Source of the DNA: Chitinophagaceae bacterium
GTDB lineage: Bacteria; Bacteroidota; Bacteroidia; Chitinophagales; Chitinophagaceae
DNA length: 7,347 bases
Assembly: GCA_009996555.1 (NCBI GenBank)
Contig: JAACZX010000511.1
Location: 1 to 7,347 of the forward strand
Direction: 5' to 3'
A model generated the notes under the pieces. That model was not told the DNA's origin. It was given only the letters and a program-made list of their open reading frames with translations, and did not search any database. Both the position numbers and the translations under genes were made by a program. Below, piece after piece: positions 1 to 7,136 of this stretch. Position 1 is the stretch's first letter. Every line of letters starts with the position of its first letter.

Positions 1-2378
1 AGCGGGATGATGATCCTCAACCCACCGGAAATGCAGCGCTTGAAAATAAACTATACGAAGTAGGAGACAAGAATGCTGCTAATAGACAAACTACAGTAAC
101 AATTGCCGGCTATGTGCGTGATGCAAAAACAGGAGAACCTGTGGCGGGGGCATCGGTATATATTAACCGATCAGGATTCGGAGCTACAACTGACCAGTAT
201 GGTTACTACTCTCTTTCTTTGCCCAAAGGCCGGCATGTACTTTTTATTCAGAGTTTGGGAATGAGTGATACAAGGCGGCAAGTGCTGTTGCATGGAGACG
301 GCAAATTGAATATTGACCTTCTATCGAAAGTAATGACATTGAAAAACATTACGATCTCTGCGCAAAAGATTAACAATATAAAAGGCACACAAATGAGTGT
401 GCAAAAGATCGATATCAAGACAATAAAACAAGTTCCGGTGGTTTTTGGAGAGGCAGATCTGTTAAGGGTTGTCACTACTTTACCGGGTGTAAAAACAGTT
501 GGGGAAGCAAGTACCGGATTGAACGTTCGTGGTGGTGCAGCCGATCAAAATCTAATCCTGTATAACGATGCAACAATTTACAATCCATCGCACTTCTTTG
601 GAATGTTTTCTGCCTTGAACACAGAAGTGGTTAAGGATGTTGAGTTGTATAAAAGCAGCGTTCCGGTTCGTTATGGAGGAAGACTTTCATCTGTTTTAAA
701 CATTACAAGCCGTGAAGGAAATAAGAAAAAAATGGCCGGCACTGCAGGAGTAGGCTTGCTCACAAGTCGTCTTGAATTAGAAGGGCCATTGGTTAAGGAT
801 AAGTCTTCATTTATTTTGGCTGGCCGCACTACTTACGCAAACTGGTTATTGAATTTGCTTCCTGACGAGTATAAAAACAGTAAGGCATCATTTTATGATC
901 TTAATCTGAATGTTAATCATGAAATTAACCGGAAAAACACACTTTACCTTACCGGGTATATGAGCAATGATCGCTTTAACTTGAGTAGTGATACGCTGTT
1001 TGGCTATGGTAATAAAAATGTTTCGCTTAAATGGAAGCATATTTTTACAAACAAGCTCACCAGTATCAGCTCTGCCGGGTATGATAGTTATAACTATTAT
1101 ACTTCCAGCGATCATCGACCAGAAAATGGTTATAAACTGAGCTTTGCCATCAATCAGGCATATTTCAGAACGCATTTCAATTACTTCTTAAACAATCAGC
1201 ATACATTCGACTTTGGGTTAAACACGTTGCATTACAAACTGCAGCCTGGTTCTTATCAACCTTATGGAAATGAATCACTGGTTATTCCTGAAACAATTTC
1301 TCCCGAACAGGCTTTGGAGAGTGCGGTTTACTTCAGTGATAAATACAAGCTTAACTCTTTTTCCATTGATGCTGGTGTGCGATATAGCTTGTTTAATTAC
1401 TTAGGCCCCCAAACTGTTAATAAATATGCACCAGGGTTGCCCATAACAGAAACAAATAACATCGGCACAGAAAATTTCAGAAAGTCAAGCATTGTAAAAA
1501 CGTATGGTGGTCCTGAAATACGGTTATCACTTGTTTATCTTTTTAATGATAGCTTTTCTATAAAAGCTGCCTATAATACACAGCGGCAGTACATTCATTC
1601 AATTTCTAATACTGCAGCTATGTCGCCAACAGATATTTGGAAGTTGAGCGATCCGAATATTAAACCACAATTTGGAAGCCAGATTTCTTTTGGTTTGTAC
1701 AAGAATTTCAAGTCAAATACAATTGAGGCTTCTGTAGAAGCATATTATAAAACCATCGAAAATTACCTTGATTATAAAAGTGGAGCAAAGCTGGTGATGA
1801 ATCCACACCTGGAAACGGATGTACTGGGTACAAAAGGGAAAGCCTATGGAGTAGAATTTTTGCTTAGAAAAACTGCAGGGAAATTAAACGGATGGATAAG
1901 TTATACATGGTCACGTATATTATTGAAGGCTGATAATCCAATGGCTGGCGAAACGATAAACGAAGGGAATTTTTATCCTGCCAATTACGACAAACCACAT
2001 GATGTAACATTGATCAGTAATTACAGGTTCAATCACAGGTTTAGTGTGTCATTTAATGCCACATACAATACAGGCAGGCCAATTACATTACCTATTGGTG
2101 TATTTTATTATGCTGGTGGTCAACGAACACTTTATACAAACCGAAATGCCTATAGAATACCCGATTATTTCAGAGCAGATTTTTCAATGAATATTGATGG
2201 TAATCACAAAGTGAACCAGATATTCCATTCTTCCTGGACGTTTGGTGTATATAATATTACAGGTCGTAGAAATCCTTATTCTGTTTATTATGTTTCGGAA
2301 AATGGAGTGATCAATGGTTACAAGCTTTCTGTATTTGGGAATGCAATCCCCTACGTAAATTTTAATATCAGGTTCTAA
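1..2378 (+). CDS. TonB-dependent outer-membrane receptor with carboxypeptidase-regulatory-like domain (5' partial)
   Basis: This is an outer-membrane active transporter that takes up a ligand using energy passed on by TonB-ExbBD; the substrate cannot be told. The frame (codons beginning at base 3) is open to the left edge. The GTG at 114 lies inside the first strand of a folded domain (TIAGYVRDAKTGEPVAG), so it is not the start, and the true start and signal peptide lie outside. Visible order: a linker (about 3-95), a carboxypeptidase-regulatory-like beta-sandwich (about 96-350), a plug domain (about 351-722) with LPGVKTVGEAST, NVRGGAADQNLILYND and RYGGRLSSVLNITSREGN, then a beta-barrel to the end, closing in NFNIRF. 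The terminal Phe is the usual barrel-assembly signal. Relatives of this receptor type often carry an STN signalling domain further upstream, which cannot be checked here. It is followed after 11 bp by the DUF4249-type gene, probably in one operon. The family call is very secure; the ligand is unknown. Confidence 0.96.
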   Translation, partial: RDDDPQPTGNAALENKLYEVGDKNAANRQTTVTIAGYVRDAKTGEPVAGASVYINRSGFGATTDQYGYYSLSLPKGRHVLFIQSLGMSDTRRQVLLHGDGKLNIDLLSKVMTLKNITISAQKINNIKGTQMSVQKIDIKTIKQVPVVFGEADLLRVVTTLPGVKTVGEASTGLNVRGGAADQNLILYNDATIYNPSHFFGMFSALNTEVVKDVELYKSSVPVRYGGRLSSVLNITSREGNKKKMAGTAGVGLLTSRLELEGPLVKDKSSFILAGRTTYANWLLNLLPDEYKNSKASFYDLNLNVNHEINRKNTLYLTGYMSNDRFNLSSDTLFGYGNKNVSLKWKHIFTNKLTSISSAGYDSYNYYTSSDHRPENGYKLSFAINQAYFRTHFNYFLNNQHTFDFGLNTLHYKLQPGSYQPYGNESLVIPETISPEQALESAVYFSDKYKLNSFSIDAGVRYSLFNYLGPQTVNKYAPGLPITETNNIGTENFRKSSIVKTYGGPEIRLSLVYLFNDSFSIKAAYNTQRQYIHSISNTAAMSPTDIWKLSDPNIKPQFGSQISFGLYKNFKSNTIEASVEAYYKTIENYLDYKSGAKLVMNPHLETDVLGTKGKAYGVEFLLRKTAGKLNGWISYTWSRILLKADNPMAGETINEGNFYPANYDKPHDVTLISNYRFNHRFSVSFNATYNTGRPITLPIGVFYYAGGQRTLYTNRNAYRIPDYFRADFSMNIDGNHKVNQIFHSSWTFGVYNITGRRNPYSVYYVSENGVINGYKLSVFGNAIPYVNFNIRF

Positions 2379-2389
2379 ACAATCAGCTA

Positions 2390-3574
2390 ATGAAAAAAGC
2401 ATGTTTATATTTCTTGTATGTGTTTCTTTTGCTTTCATGCAAGGAACGATATATATCGCCTTATCAATCTCCGGAATCGGGCTATCTGGTGGTTGAGGGC
2501 ATTGTGAATAGTGGGCAAGGCTCAACAACAATAAAATTAAGCCGGACAAAAAAGCTGGAAAACCAGCAAGAGCAGGTGATCTATGAAAGAAGAGCATCAA
2601 TAAAAGTGGAAGGCGAAAACAATTTTTCGAGGGACTTGGTGGAAGGAGCAAATGGCCAATACAGTACAACAAGTCTCAACCTCAATCCTGCTGTGCGTTA
2701 CAGGTTAAGAATACGAACAGCAAACGGCAAGGAATACTTGTCTGCTTTTTCGGCTGTTCAGTACACCCCACAGATTGACAGTGTTACATGGACTTTAGGA
2801 AGTGAAGGTGTTCAAATAAATCTTACAACCAGTAATCCGCTTAATAATACACGCTATTATCAGTGGGAGTATAACGAAACATGGGAAATAACTTCACAAA
2901 ATGTTTCAATGCTTAAGATTCAGGTATATAAAGACAGAAATAACAGAGATAGTTTAAGTGTAGCATACCGTGATCCGATAACGTTTGGCATAGACTCGTC
3001 TATTTACAAGTGCTGGCAATTCAATGCCTCTAATCAACTACTCATATCTTCTTCTGCCAAACTGGAGAAAGATTTTGTGAGTGCACCTGTTACATTTATT
3101 CCGAATGGATCTGAAAAACTACGCCATCTCTACAGTATTAATGTAAGGCAGTATGGCTTAAGCAAAGAAGCGTACGAGTTTCTTGAAAAAATCAAGAAAA
3201 ACACAGAGCAACTCGGAAGCCTTTTTGATGCGCAGCCGGGTGAGTTAAAAGGAAATATTGTATGTGTATCTAATCCATCAGAGCCTGTAGTTGGGTTTGT
3301 AACTATTGGTAATGTAACTGAAAAAAGAATTTTTATCTCTTCAACTCAGTTAGGTGGATGGAATTTTTTTCCAGTTCCCTGTGATGTGGTTACACTTCCA
3401 AACAATAGCGACTCGATTATAAAAAGAATGTCGGATTTAATACCAACACTTCCGTCAACGTATGTTACACCACCCACAACACCACCAATAATTGCAAGTT
3501 TTGAAGCTGTACGTAATGTGTGTGTTGACTGTACAATACGGGGCACAAATGTTAAACCTAATTACTGGCCATAA
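2390..3574 (+). CDS. DUF4249-type lipoprotein
   Basis: This is an exported lipoprotein of unknown function. A short signal (MKK, then a hydrophobic stretch to residue 15) ends in the lipobox LLSC, with Cys17 as the lipidated residue. The residues after it (KERYIS) are not the strongly acidic run typical of Bacteroidota surface-export signals, so surface display is possible but not shown. The body is beta-rich: VVEGIVNSGQGSTTIKLSRT (about 34-53) resembles the N-terminal sandwich of DUF4249 proteins. The second half has the family-like stretches YSINVRQYGLSKEAYEF (248-264), GSLFDAQPGELKGNI (276-290) and RIFIS (313-317). A Thr/Pro-rich linker (about 355-366) precedes a terminal CVDC motif (378-381) and KPNYWP. 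The length of 394 is normal for the family. It starts 11 bp after the receptor and ends 15 bp before the next gene, with no Shine-Dalgarno sequence. By position it may be a partner of the receptor, analogous to SusD but unrelated in sequence. DUF4249 membership was assigned by recall of family motifs, not by a search. Confidence 0.9.
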   Translation: MKKACLYFLYVFLLLSCKERYISPYQSPESGYLVVEGIVNSGQGSTTIKLSRTKKLENQQEQVIYERRASIKVEGENNFSRDLVEGANGQYSTTSLNLNPAVRYRLRIRTANGKEYLSAFSAVQYTPQIDSVTWTLGSEGVQINLTTSNPLNNTRYYQWEYNETWEITSQNVSMLKIQVYKDRNNRDSLSVAYRDPITFGIDSSIYKCWQFNASNQLLISSSAKLEKDFVSAPVTFIPNGSEKLRHLYSINVRQYGLSKEAYEFLEKIKKNTEQLGSLFDAQPGELKGNIVCVSNPSEPVVGFVTIGNVTEKRIFISSTQLGGWNFFPVPCDVVTLPNNSDSIIKRMSDLIPTLPSTYVTPPTTPPIIASFEAVRNVCVDCTIRGTNVKPNYWP

Positions 3575-3589
3575 ATAAGTATTTCATAA

Positions 3590-6022
3590 ATGAATCTTAA
3601 GTGTCGATTTCTCAATAGTTCAAATCTATATGCCATGCAAGTAGTGGCCAGGGGTGTTTGTTGTTTCATGGCTGTTGTTTTTGCTACAGCAGATATAAAA
3701 GCTCAGGTTGAAGTGAAAGAGCCATTTGTTCAGCAGTTTGCTGATTATACTTCATCTGTTCTGCAGGAGAAGATGTTTATGCATTCTGATAAAAACATTT
3801 ATTTAGCCGGGGAAATATGCTGGTTTAAATTGTACACAGTAGACGCTTCATCTCATACACCAGTTGATGTAAGCAAAGTGGCATACATTGAAATGCTTGA
3901 TAAGAGCAACAGGCCTGTTTTACAGACGAAGTTGGAGCTGAAAAAAGGCTTTGGAAACGGATCTGTACAATTGCCGGTTACATTAGCCTCGGGTAAGTAT
4001 AAGCTTCGGGCGTATACAGCATGGATGAAAAACTTTTCTGCAGACTATTTTTTCGAAAAAGTAATTACGATTGTTAACACACAACGAACAGCCGAAGCTG
4101 ATGTTGTTGAAACAGAGAATAAATATGATCTCCAGCTTTTCCCCGAAGGCGGAAACCTTGTTGCTGATATTGAAAGCAAAGTGGCAGTTCGGTTTGTTGA
4201 TAAAAATGGGATAGGTATAAATACTAAGGGGTATGTTGTGGGAAATTCAAATGACACAATACTTCAATTTAGTACAACCCGTTTTGGCATAGGTAATTTT
4301 ATTCTGAAACCAATAGCTGGTATAACTTACAAGGCTGTTATAGAAACAAAGACAGGCATTGTTTCGCAAAGTCTCCCATCAGTTTATAGTAAGGGCTATA
4401 GTTTGCAGCTTGTTAATTCCGGAACCTCTTATCTTAAAGCGGTAGTAAGAACAAAAGGAATTGATTTTGATCAGAACATCGTTTATTTATTTGCTCATAC
4501 ACGGGGAAGTGTAAAATTGGCTAAAACAGGAAACATTCAAAATGGCAGATTTGAATTTTTAATTGAAAAAGATAAATTAGGCGAAGGAGTGGTTCATTTC
4601 ACACTTCTTGATGCGTTCAGGAAACCACTTTGTGAAAGATTATATTTTTTGTATCCGAATGATGGGTCAGAAGTTAACATCAGTAGTGATTCCGTTGAAT
4701 ACGGTATTCGGGAAAAAGTAACCGTAAATATTGATGTTGTTAGTAAGCAGGATAAAAAAGCTGCCGCTAATACGAGTATGGCAGTATATCTGCTTGACTC
4801 GCTTCAAACTTTTGATGTAAGTAATATTGCGACTTACCTTTTACTAAGTTCTGATTTAGCCGGCACAATAGAGTCGCCTGAATATTATTTTAATCAAAAG
4901 GGTGCCGAGGTGGAAGAAACAATGGATAACCTTATGCTTACTCATGGGTGGCGTCGGTTTAACTGGGAGAATATCTCAACAAATGCCCAACCCGTTTTTA
5001 AATATTTGCCGGAATATAAGGGGCATATCCTCACAGGAACAGTGGGCAAGCTGGGAACAGCAATACCAGGTGCTAATCTTCCTGTTTATCTTTCATTTGC
5101 AGGTAAAAGAGCGCAGGTGAAAACCACTCTTAGCGACGCTGCCGGTAAGATCAAATTCAACATTGCTGATTTTCATAATAATGGAGAAATAATTGTTCAG
5201 ACAAACTCTGCAAAAGACAGCCTCTTTAATGTGGCAATTGATAATCCATTTTCTTCTTCTTATTCCGAAAGGAATCTTCCGCCTTTTTCAATCAATTACT
5301 TATCACGCTATGCATTACAACGCCATCATGTAAGCGTTCAGGTGCAGAGTAATTATAACACGGAATGGATCAGTCAATTCAAAAGTCCTGCAGATACGGG
5401 TGTTTTTTATTTTAAACCCGATGTCAGCTATTTGCTGGATAACTATGTACGGTTTACAACAATGGAAGAGGTACTGATTGAGTATGTGCGTGAGGTAAAA
5501 CTCAAAAAGGCAAACGGATCGTTCAGGGTTTCGGTATTTGATAATGGCCAGAAAATGTTTTTTGAAGAAGATCCTTTGCTGTTACTTGATGGTGTTCCTG
5601 TATTCAAGACAGATAAGATAATGGCTTACAGTCCGCTTAACATTGAAAAGCTGGAAGTGGTTAGCCGCAAGTATTACCGTGGAGAAATGACTTATAATGG
5701 AATCATTAACATGGTTACATATAAAGGAAATTTGAAAGACTACGAGCTGGATCCTAATGCTACCGTAATTGATTATGAGGGGCTTCAATTGCAAAGAGAG
5801 TTTTTTTCGCCGGTATATGAAATAAAGGATCAGTATGAAAGCAGAATTCCGGATTTTAGAAATGTGTTGTATTGGAACCCGGAAGTTGTGATAAACAGTA
5901 AGGAGAAAAAAAGCGTAAGTTTTTATACATCTGATTTGCCTGGCCGTTATGTAGTCGTGTTGCAGGGAATTTCTGAAAATGGCGATACTGTAAATAAGGT
6001 GCTGCATTTTCAGGTAAAATAA
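3590..6022 (+). CDS. Exported MG2-like protein with C-terminal TonB plug-like domain and no barrel
   Basis: This is an 810-residue exported envelope protein of unknown role. The N-terminus has a hydrophobic core (GVCCFMAVVFATA) and a likely cleavage after about residue 38 (IKAQ). The ATG at 3590 gives an unusually long polar n-region. The in-frame ATG at 3635 (Met16) would give a more compact signal peptide, and neither has a Shine-Dalgarno sequence. Domains: a macroglobulin MG2-like sandwich at about 58-162 (HSDKNIYLAGEICWFK, then GKYKLRAYTAWMKNF), a further sandwich from about 180 with FPEGGNLV, more MG-like repeats to about 400, conserved PEYYF (430-434) and LMLTHGWRRFNW (448-459), a carboxypeptidase-regulatory-like domain at about 478-550, a plug-like domain at about 618-715 (DPLLLLDGVPVF, then NGIINMVTYKGN), and a C-terminal sandwich to 810. 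There is no barrel and no macroglobulin CxEQ thioester. It is the third gene of the tight operon. Similar proteins are usually labelled 'TonB plug domain' or 'MG2 domain' protein. The domain reading is firm; the function is not known. Confidence 0.9.
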   Translation: MNLKCRFLNSSNLYAMQVVARGVCCFMAVVFATADIKAQVEVKEPFVQQFADYTSSVLQEKMFMHSDKNIYLAGEICWFKLYTVDASSHTPVDVSKVAYIEMLDKSNRPVLQTKLELKKGFGNGSVQLPVTLASGKYKLRAYTAWMKNFSADYFFEKVITIVNTQRTAEADVVETENKYDLQLFPEGGNLVADIESKVAVRFVDKNGIGINTKGYVVGNSNDTILQFSTTRFGIGNFILKPIAGITYKAVIETKTGIVSQSLPSVYSKGYSLQLVNSGTSYLKAVVRTKGIDFDQNIVYLFAHTRGSVKLAKTGNIQNGRFEFLIEKDKLGEGVVHFTLLDAFRKPLCERLYFLYPNDGSEVNISSDSVEYGIREKVTVNIDVVSKQDKKAAANTSMAVYLLDSLQTFDVSNIATYLLLSSDLAGTIESPEYYFNQKGAEVEETMDNLMLTHGWRRFNWENISTNAQPVFKYLPEYKGHILTGTVGKLGTAIPGANLPVYLSFAGKRAQVKTTLSDAAGKIKFNIADFHNNGEIIVQTNSAKDSLFNVAIDNPFSSSYSERNLPPFSINYLSRYALQRHHVSVQVQSNYNTEWISQFKSPADTGVFYFKPDVSYLLDNYVRFTTMEEVLIEYVREVKLKKANGSFRVSVFDNGQKMFFEEDPLLLLDGVPVFKTDKIMAYSPLNIEKLEVVSRKYYRGEMTYNGIINMVTYKGNLKDYELDPNATVIDYEGLQLQREFFSPVYEIKDQYESRIPDFRNVLYWNPEVVINSKEKKSVSFYTSDLPGRYVVVLQGISENGDTVNKVLHFQVK

Positions 6023-6046
6023 TAATGGCATAAAGCATTTTCAGGT
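6004..6046. repeat. 12-bp direct repeat spanning the operon's 3' end
   Basis: GCATTTTCAGGT occurs at 6004-6015, inside the last codons of the MG2/plug gene, and again exactly at 6035-6046 in the spacer, 31 bp on. The bases just before each copy are also similar if one or two indels are allowed, so this may be the remnant of a short tandem duplication of the gene end. No function is evident. Confidence 0.5.
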
Positions 6047-6064
6047 TTTGTGTAATAGTACCTA

Positions 6065-6087
6065 GCATTTTTCAATGCCGTTTATTT
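6065..6087 (+). terminator. Weak candidate terminator of the three-gene operon
   Basis: In the 59-bp convergent spacer, GCATT (6065-6069) and AATGC (6074-6078) form a perfect 5-bp stem with a 4-base loop (TTTC), followed by CG and then TTTATTT, the last bases overlapping the end of the convergent gene. The stem is short and the T tract is interrupted, so intrinsic termination is plausible but weak. An alternative outer pairing joins GGCAT (6027-6031) with ATGCC (6075-6079). Read on the minus strand, the same stem has no T tract after it. Confidence 0.25.
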
Positions 6088-7056
6088 ACTGGGGCTATAT
6101 CCAAACATCTTTTTAAACGCATAAGAAAAACTGCTGAGGCTGTTGTAACCGATGTGATATGCTACGTCGGTTACATTCATTGCACTTTCGTTCAGCAATT
6201 GTTTTGCTTCCTGCATACGCAGGCGATGAATATCGGCGAACACCGTCGTTTGGAAAAAATGTTTGTATCCTTTCTTCAACTTGAATTCATTCAATCCAAA
6301 ACGATAAGAAATCGCCTTTAAGCTTAATTCTTCAAGATAGCAGCCCGCAATATATTCCTTTACCGCATGCAGCTTTTCTTTATCAGTTGCCGACCAATCT
6401 TCTTTCGTGCTTCCTGCATGTAGTGCATTTACCTGTTCCATTTGCAGCACAAACAATTCAAGCAATTTACTTTCTGTAAATAAGTAACGTGTTATGCCAT
6501 TAAATGGACATTGCCTTATTGATTGGATCAATTCTGCAATACGTTGCTGCCAGTAAAAAGCATGTTCTGCACCTAAGAAATTCGTTTTCTTTTGTAAGTG
6601 TTCACAAAAAGCAGCAAGAGCGCCAACAGGTTCCTGATCTGTCAAACTATGTAAATAATCTGTATGATAGGTAATAGTGCAGGCATGAAAAGCAGGTGAA
6701 TGGATAATATGTGATCCTGCAAATGTGGTATTGTATTGAATGTTGTGTTGTTGTTTGCTGAAATGCAAAGGCTCACGCAGGTTATCAAATCTTGATTCTA
6801 CATTTCCCTGTATCACAAATACTGATTCGGTTGATTCTTTCGGTTCAGCATCATACAAACAAAGCGGTCTGTCAGTTTCCAGATACAATTCGGTGAATAA
6901 CATTCCGGGCGTGTTAATGGCATTCAGTTTGCCTGCTGCAAAACCTTTTTGCTGAAACTGTGCTGTAAAATGCTGGTAACGCTCACTGTTATACAAGAGT
7001 TGCTGTTCGGTTGCTCCAAAGTATTGGTCAAATTGAGCAAAATCAAGTTTATCCAT
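6082..7056 (-). CDS. AraC-family transcriptional regulator, PchR-like
   Basis: This is a 324-residue DNA-binding regulator. The last 95 or so residues form the double helix-turn-helix of the AraC family: helix-turn-helix 1 at about 243-264 (LKAISYRFGLNEFKLKKGYK) and helix-turn-helix 2 at about 291-312 (VTDVAYHIGYNSLSSFSYAF), ending in the usual FGYSPSK. The phrase GLNEFKLKKGYKHFF and the following TTVFADIHRLRMQEAKQLL are typical of the subgroup that includes PchR, which in other bacteria controls siderophore synthesis and uptake. The first 200 or so residues are a divergent sensor region whose ligand cannot be told. The start is well fixed: an in-frame TAA lies directly before the ATG, and the next in-frame Met is residue 52. 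It converges on the receptor operon and diverges from the membrane-protein gene at 7137, which is therefore the more natural target by position. The family is secure; the PchR affinity is by resemblance only. Confidence 0.95.
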   Translation of the reverse strand: MDKLDFAQFDQYFGATEQQLLYNSERYQHFTAQFQQKGFAAGKLNAINTPGMLFTELYLETDRPLCLYDAEPKESTESVFVIQGNVESRFDNLREPLHFSKQQHNIQYNTTFAGSHIIHSPAFHACTITYHTDYLHSLTDQEPVGALAAFCEHLQKKTNFLGAEHAFYWQQRIAELIQSIRQCPFNGITRYLFTESKLLELFVLQMEQVNALHAGSTKEDWSATDKEKLHAVKEYIAGCYLEELSLKAISYRFGLNEFKLKKGYKHFFQTTVFADIHRLRMQEAKQLLNESAMNVTDVAYHIGYNSLSSFSYAFKKMFGYSPSK

Positions 7057-7091
7057 TTATCGAAAGTTTTAATCCGTTTGTCTAAACAGGA

Positions 7092-7115
7092 AAGGCTGCT
7101 TGTTGATGCAGCTTT
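7092..7115. promoter_or_regulatory. Dyad in the divergent intergenic region
   Basis: The 80-bp spacer between the AraC-type regulator and the gene at 7137 contains AAGGCTGC (7092-7099) and GCAGCTTT (7108-7115). These pair over 8 positions (one G-T) around an 8-base loop, with a perfect GCTGC/GCAGC core. Its position between two divergent starts suits an operator for the neighbouring regulator, or a 5'-UTR hairpin. No T tract follows, so it is not a terminator. I see no convincing Bacteroidota promoter (TTTG, then TAnnTTTG at about 20 bp) on either strand. CAGCTTTG at 7109-7116 is only a near match to the -7 element and has no correctly spaced partner. Confidence 0.35.
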
Positions 7116-7136
7116 GTGTTTCAAAATAAACGTAAA

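Noticed and set aside
114..116. GTG at 114 as the start of the TonB receptor
   Set aside because: The frame is open to base 3 and codes for matching domain sequence before this codon (TVTIAGY precedes VRDAKTGEP). The GTG is an internal Val in the first strand of the regulatory-like domain.
2184..2672. Minus-strand 162-codon open frame across the receptor-lipoprotein junction
   Set aside because: It overlaps two well-supported plus-strand genes and its translation has no recognisable domain; it is a shadow frame. The same applies to the minus-strand frames at 248-475, 888-1175, 3346-3546, 4045-4257, 5582-6031 and 5856-6068, and to the plus-strand frame at 4902-5120.
2390..3574. SusD-family lipoprotein
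   Set aside because: The position is SusD-like, but the protein is beta-rich and lacks the helical TPR-like character and usual length (about 500 or more residues) of SusD proteins; DUF4249 fits better.
5780..6019. Type IX secretion C-terminal signal at the end of the MG2/plug protein
   Set aside because: The ending (LPGRYVVVLQG, then VLHFQVK) looks superficially like such a signal, but the preceding part (IPDFRNVLYWNPEV) seems to belong to the family's own C-terminal sandwich and the typical NP-x-x-D entry motif is not seen. A profile search would be needed to revive the idea.
7092..7120. Dyad at 7092-7115 as a transcription terminator
   Set aside because: No T tract follows on either strand, and the site lies between divergent starts where no transcript would be expected to end.
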